Shown here piece after piece: positions 1 through 8,400 of a stretch of DNA of 10,094 nucleotides. Position numbers and translations under genes: made by a program. The DNA comes from an uncultured Oscillospiraceae bacterium (GTDB taxonomy: Bacteria > Bacillota > Clostridia > Oscillospirales > Ruminococcaceae). How positions within the stretch are numbered: position 1 is the stretch's first letter; each line of letters begins with the position of its first letter. Location: contig CAKSPU010000061.1 of NCBI GenBank assembly GCA_934486875.1, positions 1 to 10,094 on the forward strand, written 5' to 3'. The notes under the pieces were generated by a model. The model searched no databases. It saw only the letters and a program-made list of their open reading frames with translations, and was not told the DNA's origin.

Positions 1-1
1 C

Positions 2-2143
2 GAGGACACATATGACGTGCTCAAAAAGTACGGTCAGGATCTTGTTGAGCTTGCCCGTCAGAACAAGCTTGACCCCGTTATCGGCAGAGACAGCGAGATA
101 AGAAACACTGTCCGTATCCTGTCGAGAAAGAGCAAGAACAATCCTGTACTTATCGGTGAACCCGGTGTCGGCAAGACCGCAATTGCCGAGGGACTTGCCC
201 AGCGTATCGTAAGAGGCGATGTTCCCGACAATCTGAAGGACAGAAAGATATTCTCCCTTGATATGGGCGCACTTATTTCGGGCGCAAAGTTCAGAGGTGA
301 GTTTGAAGAGCGTTTAAAGGCTGTGCTCAATGAGGTGAAGAAGTCCGAGGGCAAAATAATCCTCTTCATTGATGAGCTTCACACTATCGTCGGCGCAGGC
401 AAGACCGACGGTGCTATGGACGCAGGCAACCTCTTAAAGCCTATGCTTGCAAGAGGTGAACTCCACTGTATCGGTGCTACGACTCTTAATGAGTACCGCC
501 AGTACATTGAAAAAGACCCTGCCCTTGAAAGACGTTTCCAGCCTGTCCGTGTTGATGAGCCTACCGTTGAGGACACAATATCTATCCTCAGAGGTCTGAA
601 AGAACGTTACGAGGTATTCCACGGCGTTAAGATACAGGACAGCGCACTTATAACCGCAGCAGTCCTCTCCAACCGTTACATCACCGACAGATTTCTCCCC
701 GATAAGGCGATAGACCTTGTTGATGAAGCCTGCGCAACTATCCGTACCGAGATGAATTCAATGCCCACCGAGCTTGATGATATCGCAAGAAAGATAATGC
801 AGAAGGAAATTGCCGAGACCGCCCTCAAAAAAGAGGAGGACAAGCTTTCCAAGGAGCAGCTTGCGGAGGTACAGAAGGAGCTTTCAGAGCTGCGTGATGA
901 ATTTAACTCAATGAAGACAAGGTGGGAAAACGAGAAAAACTCAATTTCCCGTCTCCAGAAGCTTCGTGAGGACATCGAAAAGACCAATGCGGACATTGCC
1001 AATGCAGAGCGCAGCTATGATCTTAACAAGGCTGCCGAGCTGAAATACGGCAAGCTGCCTGCACTGAAAAAAGAGCTTGAAGAAGCCGAAGCCGCTGCCG
1101 ATGATTACGAAAAGCACACTCTCCTCCGTGACAAGGTAACGGACGAGGAGATAGCAAAGATCGTGGGCAGATGGACAGGTATCCCTGTTTCAAAGCTTAT
1201 GGAGGGCGAAAGAGAAAAGCTCCTCCACCTTGAAGAGATACTCCACAAGAGAGTTATCGGACAGGACGAAGCCGTAGAAAAGGTCAGCGAAGCGATACTC
1301 CGTTCGAGAGCCGGCATTCAGGACCCCAACCGTCCACTTGGTTCCTTTATGTTTATGGGACCTACCGGTGTCGGTAAGACTGAGCTTGCAAAGGCTCTTG
1401 CACAGGCGCTTTTCGATGATGAAAAGAACATCGTCAGAATTGATATGACCGAGTATATGGAGAAGCACTCCGTGAGCCGTCTTATCGGAGCGCCTCCGGG
1501 ATATGTAGGCTATGAGGAGGGCGGTCAGCTCACCGAGGCAGTGCGCCGCAAGCCTTATGCGGTAGTGCTTTTTGATGAAGTTGAAAAGGCTCACCCCGAT
1601 GTGTTCAATATCCTGCTTCAGGTGCTTGATGACGGACGTATCACCGATTCTCAGGGCAGAACGGTAGATTTCAAGAACACCATAATCATTCTTACATCTA
1701 ACCTCGGCTCCGAGTATATCCTTGACGGTATTGACGAAAATAACCGGATTACTCCCGAAGCAAGAGCACAGGTAGACAAGCTTCTGAAAACTCATTTCCG
1801 TCCCGAGTTCCTTAACCGTCTTGACGAGATAGTTTTCTACAAGCCTCTGTCCAAGAAGGAGATCTATCCTATCATCGACCTTATGCTCACAAAGCTCAAG
1901 GAGCGTCTTGCCGACAAGCAGCTTGATCTTGAAGTCACCGATAATGCCAAGGAGCTTATCGTCAAGGAGGGCTATGACCCCGTTTACGGCGCAAGACCTC
2001 TTAAGAGATATATCCAGAGCAAGCTTGAAACTCTTATCGCCCGCACAATGATAGCCCAAGACCTTGATCCCGATACCGTGATAAAGGTGGACAGCGACGG
2101 CGAAAAGATGCTTGTGACAACGATCCCGCCCAAGGCTGAATAA
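2..2143 (+). CDS. clpB: ATP-dependent chaperone ClpB (5' end outside window)
   Basis: Hsp100/ClpB hexameric disaggregase, which threads aggregated proteins through its pore in cooperation with DnaK in the cytoplasm. The frame is open from the left edge, so the GTG at 17 is an internal codon and the true start lies upstream; the N-terminal substrate domain is missing only because of the window. Numbering from base 2, the 713 visible residues show NBD1 with Walker A GEPGVGKT (52-59), pore-loop F97, Walker B IILFIDE (119-125) and the ERRF arginine fingers (177-178). The long coiled-coil middle domain follows at about 245-380. NBD2 has Walker A GPTGVGKT (453-460), Walker B VVLFDE (521-526), pore tyrosine Y501, LTSN sensor 1 (564-567), arginine finger R606 and GAR sensor 2 (663-665). 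The full-length middle domain and lack of a ClpP-binding IGF/L loop separate it from ClpC/ClpA. Heat-shock control elements would lie outside the window. Very sure of the family. Confidence 0.97.
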   Translation, partial: EDTYDVLKKYGQDLVELARQNKLDPVIGRDSEIRNTVRILSRKSKNNPVLIGEPGVGKTAIAEGLAQRIVRGDVPDNLKDRKIFSLDMGALISGAKFRGEFEERLKAVLNEVKKSEGKIILFIDELHTIVGAGKTDGAMDAGNLLKPMLARGELHCIGATTLNEYRQYIEKDPALERRFQPVRVDEPTVEDTISILRGLKERYEVFHGVKIQDSALITAAVLSNRYITDRFLPDKAIDLVDEACATIRTEMNSMPTELDDIARKIMQKEIAETALKKEEDKLSKEQLAEVQKELSELRDEFNSMKTRWENEKNSISRLQKLREDIEKTNADIANAERSYDLNKAAELKYGKLPALKKELEEAEAAADDYEKHTLLRDKVTDEEIAKIVGRWTGIPVSKLMEGEREKLLHLEEILHKRVIGQDEAVEKVSEAILRSRAGIQDPNRPLGSFMFMGPTGVGKTELAKALAQALFDDEKNIVRIDMTEYMEKHSVSRLIGAPPGYVGYEEGGQLTEAVRRKPYAVVLFDEVEKAHPDVFNILLQVLDDGRITDSQGRTVDFKNTIIILTSNLGSEYILDGIDENNRITPEARAQVDKLLKTHFRPEFLNRLDEIVFYKPLSKKEIYPIIDLMLTKLKERLADKQLDLEVTDNAKELIVKEGYDPVYGARPLKRYIQSKLETLIARTMIAQDLDPDTVIKVDSDGEKMLVTTIPPKAE

Positions 2144-2149
2144 TTTTAC

Positions 2150-2182
2150 GGGCTGCATCACTTATCTGACGCAGCCCTTTTT
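2150..2182 (+). terminator. Intrinsic terminator of clpB
   Basis: Starts 6 bases after the clpB stop codon. The stem is GGGCTGCATCA (2150-2160) against TGACGCAGCCC (2167-2177): eleven positions with one A-C mismatch and a 6-base loop, followed by five T (2178-2182). This is a standard rho-independent terminator and separates clpB from the next gene. Confidence 0.9.
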
Positions 2183-2218
2183 CTTTGCTCAAAACATCAA
2201 GAAATCCCATTCCCTTTA

Positions 2219-2227
2219 TGTTATCAT
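2219..2227 (+). promoter_or_regulatory. Candidate extended -10 promoter for the AraC-GGDEF gene
   Basis: TG-T-TATCAT at 2219-2227 fits an extended -10 element (TGn plus a hexamer one base off TATAAT). No recognisable -35 is found at the usual distance. The predicted transcript would start near 2234, about 47 bases before the ATG at 2281. It lies after the clpB terminator, where a new promoter is needed. The call is tentative because of the missing -35. Confidence 0.35.
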
Positions 2228-2252
2228 AATACCATAGGGAGCAGACGTGTTC

Positions 2253-2276
2253 CCGATAAATTACTGATATCGGTGA
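2253..2276 (+). promoter_or_regulatory. Inverted repeat overlapping the ribosome binding site
   Basis: CCGATA (2253-2258) and TATCGG (2268-2273) are a perfect 6-bp inverted repeat with a 9-base spacer. The right arm overlaps the only Shine-Dalgarno-like sequence, GGTGA at 2272-2276, which is 4 bases before the ATG at 2281. As RNA it could partly hide the ribosome site; as DNA it could be an operator, for example for autoregulation. Both roles are inference from position alone, and a 6-bp repeat can occur by chance. Confidence 0.3.
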
Positions 2277-2280
2277 TGCT

Positions 2281-3099
2281 ATGAATAAATTTGAAATTTT
2301 GTCCCAAGCGCTTGATTATATCGAGGAAAATCTCAGCAGGGGAGTCACTCCCGAGGAATGTGCCGAAAAATGCTGCTACAGCCTTTCAAATATGCAGAAA
2401 ATGTTCCGCTGCGTCTTTCACATCGGCATAAGCGATTACATTTCCCGCAGGCGGATAACTATGGCAGCAAGGGAGCTTATCGGCACTGATGAAACAGTGC
2501 TTGATATCGCTGTGAAATACGGTTACAATTCCCACGAGGTGTTCACCCGTGCGTTCACACGTCTCTGGGGCGTTACCCCCGCTGCATTCCGCAAAAGCAG
2601 CGGCTTTTCCGAGATATATCCGAAGCTTGGCAGAAGCGAGCGTCTGTTTGACGGGAAAGGGAATGAGATTATGAGCAGCAAGGTAAGATTTGATGTTTCA
2701 CGCCTTTACGATTTTATCACGGAGCGCAGAGGAAAATATGTCATCTGTTTTGATATGTGCCATTTGATGCATATAAATGATACTTACGGCAGAGCGGCAG
2801 GAGATGTGGCTATCAGCGAATGTCTCCGCAGGATAGACAGCAATTCTGACGAAAACTCACTGCTTATAAGGATAGGCGGCGATGAATTTATCCTTATCAC
2901 CGACTGCTCCGAAAAAGCTGGAGCCGAGAAGCAGGCAGAAAAGATACTTGCTTTGAACGGCGGCATCGTCAGAAGCGGCAGCAATGAGTTTGAAGTGTCT
3001 ATGAGAGCGGGCTGCGAAAAGATACCCGAAAGCGGAAACATACGCTACAACGAGCTTTTTGACCGCTTCATCATCGCAGGAAGACCCCGTGAAAAGTAA
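2281..3099 (+). CDS. AraC-type HTH regulator fused to a GGDEF-like domain
   Basis: A 272-residue cytoplasmic protein. Residues 1-105 form an AraC/XylS DNA-binding domain with two helix-turn-helix units (about 23-59 and 71-105, the second ending GVTPAAFRK), placed N-terminally as in Rob rather than C-terminally as in most AraC proteins. After a linker (106-150), residues 151-272 match a GGDEF domain. Compared with PleD it keeps the first metal Asp (D158), the guanine contacts N166 and D175, and the motif GGDEF (199-203) preceded by R197. The RxxD inhibitory site is absent, the conserved Lys of the first signature is M163, and only 69 residues follow the motif, so the C-terminal helix with its phosphate-binding Lys/Arg looks missing. 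It may bind GTP or c-di-GMP as a ligand rather than make it; cyclase activity is uncertain. It stands alone between two terminators. Domain calls are firm; the regulated genes are unknown. Confidence 0.9.
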   Translation: MNKFEILSQALDYIEENLSRGVTPEECAEKCCYSLSNMQKMFRCVFHIGISDYISRRRITMAARELIGTDETVLDIAVKYGYNSHEVFTRAFTRLWGVTPAAFRKSSGFSEIYPKLGRSERLFDGKGNEIMSSKVRFDVSRLYDFITERRGKYVICFDMCHLMHINDTYGRAAGDVAISECLRRIDSNSDENSLLIRIGGDEFILITDCSEKAGAEKQAEKILALNGGIVRSGSNEFEVSMRAGCEKIPESGNIRYNELFDRFIIAGRPREK

Positions 3100-3114
3100 C
3101 CTTGATATGTTTTG

Positions 3115-3150
3115 TCAGTCTGTGTCACTGCGGCACAGGCTGATTTTTTT
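3115..3150 (+). terminator. Intrinsic terminator of the AraC-GGDEF gene
   Basis: The stem is TCAGTCTGTG (3115-3124) against CACAGGCTGA (3134-3143): ten pairs including one T-G wobble, with a 9-base loop, followed directly by seven T (3144-3150). It begins 16 bases after the stop at 3097-3099, and the gene therefore appears monocistronic. Confidence 0.92.
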
Positions 3151-3181
3151 GAAAACTGTGTTCAAAATATCCGAAAATCTA

Positions 3182-3210
3182 TTGCAATTTCCGTACAAAT
3201 GGTATATAAT
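3182..3210 (+). promoter_or_regulatory. Sigma-A promoter of the small membrane protein-ychF operon
   Basis: TTGCAA (3182-3187, four of six consensus bases) and a perfect TATAAT (3205-3210) are separated by exactly 17 bases. The predicted transcript starts near 3217, about 40 bases before the ATG at 3258. It follows the terminator at 3115-3150, so it opens a new transcription unit. It also rules out the in-frame ATG at 3219, which would fall at the transcript's 5' end. Confidence 0.85.
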
Positions 3211-3240
3211 AATAGAAAATGCTGTTTTTGCATACAGATG

Positions 3241-3248
3241 AAAGGTGG
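3241..3248 (+). promoter_or_regulatory. Ribosome binding site that fixes the start at 3258
   Basis: AAAGGTGG lies 9 bases before the ATG at 3258. A second in-frame ATG follows immediately at 3261 (12 bases away). No such site precedes the upstream in-frame ATG at 3219. Confidence 0.75.
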
Positions 3249-3257
3249 CTGTTTAAA

Positions 3258-3491
3258 ATGATGGAAGAGATCATTGAAACTGTTGGAAAATATGCCGATG
3301 AAAAGGTAAAGATATCAAAGGGAGTTCTTATTCTTCTCACTGTTGCTGCTTTTGTTGTGGGCATTCTCACAGGAACAGCCGTTACAAAGCTCGTTCACGG
3401 CAGAAAGGCTGTCTGCAAGTGCTCTTCGGACGATGATTTCGACGCAGACGAGTATGTACGCAACCTCAGCTTTGACGACGACGAAGAATAA
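3258..3491 (+). CDS. Small single-span membrane protein with acidic tail, function unknown
   Basis: I do not recognise this 77-residue protein. Residues 1-21 are a charged amphipathic segment rich in Glu and Lys. Residues 22-43 are one strongly hydrophobic span with two glycines. A basic patch follows (K44, H47, R49, K50), then a CKC pair of cysteines (C53, C55) and a very acidic tail (about 58-77) ending in Asp/Glu. The basic patch after the span suggests, by the positive-inside rule, a cytoplasmic tail. There is no signal peptidase or lipobox motif. The start at 3258 is chosen from the Shine-Dalgarno site and the promoter; an in-frame ATG at 3219 would add 13 residues. The gene is first in an operon, with ychF starting 20 bases after its stop and no terminator between. 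A membrane tether or adaptor is possible, but nothing in the sequence proves a role. The coding call rests on the good promoter, ribosome site and clean membrane pattern. Confidence 0.8.
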   Translation: MMEEIIETVGKYADEKVKISKGVLILLTVAAFVVGILTGTAVTKLVHGRKAVCKCSSDDDFDADEYVRNLSFDDDEE

Positions 3492-3511
3492 ATGCAAAGG
3501 AAATCGGTAAT

Positions 3512-4606
3512 ATGAAATTAGGTATGGTTGGACTTCCGAATGTCGGAAAAAGTACACTTTTTAACGCTCTTACAAATGCAGGTGCAGAGTCGGCAAACTA
3601 TCCTTTCTGCACCATTGAGCCCAATGTGGGAATAGTTTCCGTTCCCGACAGCAGACTGGACAAGCTCAGAGAAATGTATGAGCCTGATAAATTCACCCCT
3701 GCGACCCTTGAATTTGTTGATATTGCGGGTCTTGTAAAGGGTGCGTCAAAGGGCGAGGGACTTGGAAACAAGTTCCTTGCGAATATCCGTGAGGTAGACG
3801 CTATCGTTCACGTTGTCCGCTGCTTTGAGGATCAGAACATCATTCACGTTGACGGAAACATCGACCCACAGAGAGATATCGAGACGATCGACCTTGAGCT
3901 TATCTTCTCTGATATCGAGCTTCTTGAAAGACGTATCGACCGCACAAAGAAACTTATCAAGGGCGACAAGAAATATCAGATAGAGCTTGAATTTCTTGAA
4001 GAACTTAAGGCTCATCTTGAAGAAGGTCACTCCGCCCGTTCCTTCAACTTTAACGAAGAGCAGAGCGAGATAATCAAGACCACTCCTCTCCTTTCCGCAA
4101 AGCCTGTCATCTATGCGGCAAACCTCAGCGAAGATGATTTCAAGAACAACATCGAGACCTCCGAGCATTACAAGACCGTATGCGACATTGCAAAGCGTGA
4201 AAATGCGGCTGTTCTTCCCATCTGCGCTCAGCTTGAAGCGGAAATTTCCGATATGAGCGACGAGGACAAGGAGATGTTCCTTTCCGAACTCGGTCTTGAA
4301 GTTTCGGGACTTGACAGAATAATCAAGGAGGGATATTCTCTTCTCGGACTTATTTCCTACCTTACAGCAGGAAAGCCCGAGGTCAGAGCGTGGACTATCA
4401 CCAAGGGCACAAAGGCTCCTCAGGCTGCCGGAAAGATACATACCGACTTTGAAAAGGGCTTTATCAGAGCAGAAGTCGTATCTTTCGATGACCTTATGGC
4501 GTGCGGTTCAATGGCTGCGGCTAAGGAAAAGGGGCTTGTCCGCTCCGAGGGCAAGGAATACGTTATGCAGGACGGCGATATAGTTCTGTTCAGATTTAAC
4601 GTTTGA
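3512..4606 (+). CDS. ychF: Redox/ribosome-associated P-loop NTPase YchF (OLA1 family)
   Basis: A 364-residue cytosolic TRAFAC-class P-loop protein of the Obg superfamily, almost the length of E. coli YchF (363). The G1 loop is GLPNVGKST (7-15); the G3 region DIAGLVKGASKGEGLGNKFL begins at D70; the G4 position reads NLSE (204-207) in place of NKxD, the change linked to ATP over GTP preference in this family. A helical coiled insertion spans about 130-195, and the C-terminal TGS domain about 280-364, including the typical AWTITKGTKAPQAAGKIHTD stretch. Family members bind ribosomes and are linked to stress and translation control. The start ATG at 3512 has AAAGGA at 3496-3501, 10 bases upstream. 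It is second in an operon after a small membrane protein and is followed by a terminator. Nothing is odd in the catalytic motifs. Confidence 0.97.
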   Translation: MKLGMVGLPNVGKSTLFNALTNAGAESANYPFCTIEPNVGIVSVPDSRLDKLREMYEPDKFTPATLEFVDIAGLVKGASKGEGLGNKFLANIREVDAIVHVVRCFEDQNIIHVDGNIDPQRDIETIDLELIFSDIELLERRIDRTKKLIKGDKKYQIELEFLEELKAHLEEGHSARSFNFNEEQSEIIKTTPLLSAKPVIYAANLSEDDFKNNIETSEHYKTVCDIAKRENAAVLPICAQLEAEISDMSDEDKEMFLSELGLEVSGLDRIIKEGYSLLGLISYLTAGKPEVRAWTITKGTKAPQAAGKIHTDFEKGFIRAEVVSFDDLMACGSMAAAKEKGLVRSEGKEYVMQDGDIVLFRFNV

Positions 4607-4628
4607 TCCCATTAATTATGCATAAAAA

Positions 4629-4666
4629 CGGGGTATATTTCCTATAGAAATATGCTCCGCTTTTTT
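4629..4666 (+). terminator. Intrinsic terminator of the ychF operon
   Basis: A 13-position stem, CGGGGTATATTTC (4629-4641) against GAAATATGCTCCG (4647-4659), with two G-T wobbles and a 5-base loop, is followed after one C by six T (4661-4666). It starts 22 bases after the ychF stop. Confidence 0.92.
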
Positions 4667-4687
4667 ATTATTTGTCAGATTTGTCTA

Positions 4688-4716
4688 TTTAAAAAACTAC
4701 ACATATGTGATATAAT
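4688..4716 (+). promoter_or_regulatory. Extended -10 promoter of the ABC transporter operon, with embedded palindrome
   Basis: A perfect TATAAT (4711-4716) is preceded by TGA (4708-4710), giving an extended -10. A weak -35, TTTAAA (4688-4693, four of six), stands 17 bases upstream. The spacer holds a perfect 10-bp palindrome CACATATGTG (4700-4709) that touches the -10, a natural place for a repressor or MerR-type activator to bind. The transcript would start near 4722, about 40 bases before the ATG at 4762. Confidence 0.8.
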
Positions 4717-4761
4717 TAATTTGGTATTCTATACAAAAATAAAAAGGAATGATAATAGATA

Positions 4762-5463
4762 ATGAGCTTTGTTTCACTGAAAAATGTTTACAAGCGATAT
4801 AAAATGGGCGAAGTGACCATTACCGCTTCCGACGGCATTTCATTCGACATCGAAAAGGGCGAGTTTGTTGTTATAACAGGAGCAAGCGGCGCAGGAAAGA
4901 CCACTGTACTGAACCTTATCGGCGGAATGGACGTTTGCGATGAGGGCGAGATAATCGTTGACGGAAATGACATTGCGAAGTACAGCTCAAAGGAGCTTAC
5001 AGCATACAGAAGATACGATATCGGCTTTGTTTTCCAGTTCTACAATCTTGTTCAGAACCTTACAGCCCTTGAAAATGTTGAGCTTGCCGCACAGATATGC
5101 AGAGAGAGCCGTGACGCTTCCGAGGTGCTTGCACAGGTAGGACTTGCGGAGAGAATGAACAATTTCCCCGCACAGCTCTCGGGCGGCGAGCAGCAGAGAG
5201 TTTCCATTGCAAGAGCGCTGGCAAAGTCTCCCAAGCTCCTCCTCTGCGATGAGCCTACGGGTGCTCTCGATTACAACACGGGCAAAACGATCCTGAAGCT
5301 TTTGCAGGACACCTGCCGCAGCAAGGGTATGACCGTTATCGTTATAACCCACAATCAGGCTATAACCCCTATGGCAGACAGAGTTATCAAGATAAAAAAC
5401 AGCAAGGTTGCAAAAATTTCCCTCAATCCCAATCCCACACCTGTTGAGAATATAGAATGGTAG
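4762..5463 (+). CDS. ABC transporter ATP-binding protein (MacB/LolD type)
   Basis: A 233-residue cytoplasmic ATPase that would power the large permease encoded next. Motifs in order: Walker A GASGAGKT (40-47), Q-loop Q92 in FVFQFYNL, ABC signature LSGGEQQR (139-146), Walker B LLLCDEPTGALD (159-170) with catalytic Glu E164, and H-loop H197 in VITHNQA. The FQFYNLV and DEPTGALD wording is typical of the MacB/LolD/FtsE-like group whose partners are FtsX-fold permeases rather than channel-type importers. The last residues (about 217-233) are a Pro/Asn-rich tail beyond the fold. AAAGGA at 4743-4748 lies 13 bases upstream of the ATG, slightly distant. The stop is 11 bases before the preferred permease start, so the two are translationally close or coupled. 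Substrate unknown; complete and intact. Confidence 0.95.
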   Translation: MSFVSLKNVYKRYKMGEVTITASDGISFDIEKGEFVVITGASGAGKTTVLNLIGGMDVCDEGEIIVDGNDIAKYSSKELTAYRRYDIGFVFQFYNLVQNLTALENVELAAQICRESRDASEVLAQVGLAERMNNFPAQLSGGEQQRVSIARALAKSPKLLLCDEPTGALDYNTGKTILKLLQDTCRSKGMTVIVITHNQAITPMADRVIKIKNSKVAKISLNPNPTPVENIEW

Positions 5464-5474
5464 GTCGGCGGCTT

Positions 5475-8400
5475 ATGAAGAATATGTTGTTGCAGAATAC
5501 TTTCAGAAGTATAAAAAAAGCTCCGGGGCGTTTTGCGGCGATCGCAGCAATAATCGCTCTCAGCTGCGCTTTTTACTCGGGAGTAAAGTCTGCCGGTCCC
5601 GATATGCAAGCCTCCGCCTGGAAATATTACGACAATCAGGCACTTGCGGATATCCGGATCCAATCCACTCTCGGATTTAATGACGGCGACTGTGAAAAGC
5701 TCCTTGAAAATGATGAATTTTCATCGGGTTATGCGGGATATTCCGCTGACCTTTTCACTGACTGCGGGCAGGGGAGCGCCGTAATAAAGGTAATGTCCTA
5801 TTCTGAGGATTATCCGCTGAACAAGCTTTATCTCACTGAGGGCAGACTTCCCGAAAAATCGGGTGAATGTGTTGCGGATTCGCTGCCAAGGGACAAGGTG
5901 TCCTATAAAATAGGCGACAAGATAACATTTTATTCCGAGAATCCCGATGACACTTCTGATTATCTTAATGTGACCGAATATACCGTTGTCGGTCTTGCCC
6001 AGTCTCCACTTTATGTAAACTATGAGCGTGGAGTTTCCACAATCGGTACAGGCAAGGTCAGTGCATTTGTTTATATCCCCGAAGAGGATTTTGCTCTTGA
6101 TGCATATACCGACATTTATCTGACCGTGGGCAAGGCTCACGAAAGCGATGTTGCACCCTTTTCGGAAAAGTATGAAAATATAGTTTCCGAGGGCGAGTAC
6201 CTTGCCGAAACACTTGCAGACAGCTTTCTTTCCGAGCGTGAGCAGGCTATCCGTGACAAGGCTGACGAATCCCTTTCGGAAGCAAAGGATAAGCTTGCCG
6301 ACGGTGAAAAGAAGCTCACTGACGGTAAGGCAGAATACAGCAAGGGTCTCAGTGACTACAACAGCGCCTATGACGAGCTGAAAGCAAAGCGTGACGAGCT
6401 TGATTCCGCAAAGGAAGAGTACAATGACGGCATTGCCCAGCTTGATGAGCAGCAGGGAAAGCTGTTGGAGCTGTACGACACCTGCTCACGAATAGACAAT
6501 ATCATCAAAAGCTATAACAATATCTATATGAAGGTACTGCCCGAGGAGCTTCTGAGCGTTCTCAGGGACATTCAGCGCATATATGATGACAATGATGTTG
6601 AAGCTTCCATATCAGACCTTCTTGCGGTCTATATCATCACCGACCCCGACCGTGACCCCACATCAAAGGCAGCCGCAGAAGCTGCAATAACCGGTGCAAA
6701 CGAGCAGGTCAGGGCAGCGGCTGAATCAGCGCTTACTCAGGTAGAAAATCAGCGCCGGGTGCTTGATGAATCCGCAAAGCAGTTTGAGGAAGTCGAAACA
6801 GCTCTTACCGATTACGAAAAGCAGCTTGCGGACGCAAAGCACGACCTTGACGATGCCAAGGAACAGCTTGATGATGCACAGGCTCAGATCGATGAAGCAA
6901 ATGATGAGATATCCGATGCCGAAAACGATCTTGAAGATATGCTGAACGACAAGAAATGGTACGTATGGAACAGGGGAGAATGGGATCCCGACTGTTCCTC
7001 ATATGGCAGCGATGCGGAAAGAGTTGATTCCATTGCAGCCGTGTTCCCCGTTTTCTTTATCGTTATAGCCGCCCTTGTCTGCTGCACAACAATGTCCCGA
7101 ATGGTTGAGGAGCAGAGGACAGAAACGGGAACGATGAAGGCTCTTGGCTTCAGCTCGGGAGCTATCATCGGGCAGTATGTGCTCTATGCCTCTCTTGCCA
7201 GCGTTATCGGAAGCGTTGTGGGTACTGTCATCGGTTTCCCGCTTCTCCCCACAATAATTTTCCGCTGCTATCGCACAATGTACAATATCCCGCTGTTTGA
7301 AGCGCCTTTCAAGCCCCTTTTTGCCCTTGGCTGCTGCGGCGTGGCACTTCTCTGCACAGGTCTTTCGGCGGTATATACCTCCTGCGTTGAGCTGACATCT
7401 GTTCCCGCAGCCCTTATCCGTCCCAAGCCTCCCAAGAGCGGTAAAAGAATTTTCCTTGAAAAAATAGGCTTTATATGGAAAAGAATGAAGTTTACCTCCA
7501 AGGTGACATTCAGGAACCTTTTCCGTTACAAGAGCAGATTTTTTATGACTATAATCGGAATCGGCGGCAGCACGGCTCTTCTCCTCACAGGCTTTGCCCT
7601 TAAAGAAGCCATTTCCTGCATTGCCGACAAGCAGTATGACGAGATATTCCTCTATGATTCCACAGTCATTCTGAATGACAATGCTTCCGATGATGAGCTT
7701 GCCGAGATCGACAGCACTATCTCATCTGAAAGCGGCATAATCTCATCAATGAAAGCGATTATGGAAAACAAGGATGTTTTCGGCGAGGATAACAGCGTTA
7801 AGGCAACAGTTTTTGTGCCCGATGATCCCGAAAATCTCAGTGATTACGTTGTTGTAAGGAACCGCTCCGACCACACCCCCTTTGTTCTTGAGGACGGCTC
7901 GGTAATTATGACCGAAAAGCTGGCGCTCCTGCTTGATGTAAAGGCAGGGGACACGGTGTTCATCGAGGGAGCAGAGTCTCCGCTTAAAATTGCGGGAATT
8001 GCCGAAAATTACACCTACCATTTTGTGTATATGACCAAGGCAACATACAATGAGACCTTAGGTGAAGCCGCTCCCAACAGCATACTTCTGAATCTTTCCC
8101 CCGATGCGGACAGTGATGCAGTGTCCTCCGAGCTTATTTCCTGTGACGGGGTCGTATCAGTTACCGTAAGCGCAAACGGAATCGACAAGTTCAGAAAGCT
8201 TATCAGCAGCCTTGACCTTATCGTTGCGGTCATTGTAATGTTTGCGGGAGCTCTTGCGGTGGTGATACTCTACAATCTTGCAAATATAAACATCAACGAG
8301 CGGACCCGTGAGCTTGCCACAATTAAGGTTCTCGGCTTCTTTGACGGCGAGGTCGGAGCGTATGTTTACAGAGAAAACACCGTTTCCACCGTTATCGGAA

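Noticed and set aside
1190..2161. 323-codon open frame on the - strand
   Set aside because: Wholly antisense to the conserved NBD2 part of clpB; the translation shows no family resemblance, and its start region lies over the clpB terminator. It is a by-product of codon usage in clpB.
3059..3241. 60-codon + strand frame across the AraC-GGDEF terminator
   Set aside because: Overlaps the end of the AraC-GGDEF gene, its terminator and the next promoter; it has no ribosome site.
3219..3257. Earlier start for the small membrane protein
   Set aside because: The ATG at 3219 is at the predicted transcript start and has no ribosome site, while 3258 has AAAGGTGG at good spacing.
3746..4441. 231-codon open frame on the - strand
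   Set aside because: Antisense to conserved ychF and without a promoter or ribosome site of its own.
5457..5474. Earlier start for the ABC permease overlapping the ATPase stop
   Set aside because: Possible through translational coupling, but it lacks a ribosome site and adds a short RR-containing stretch not expected in relatives; 5475 is preferred, with modest certainty.
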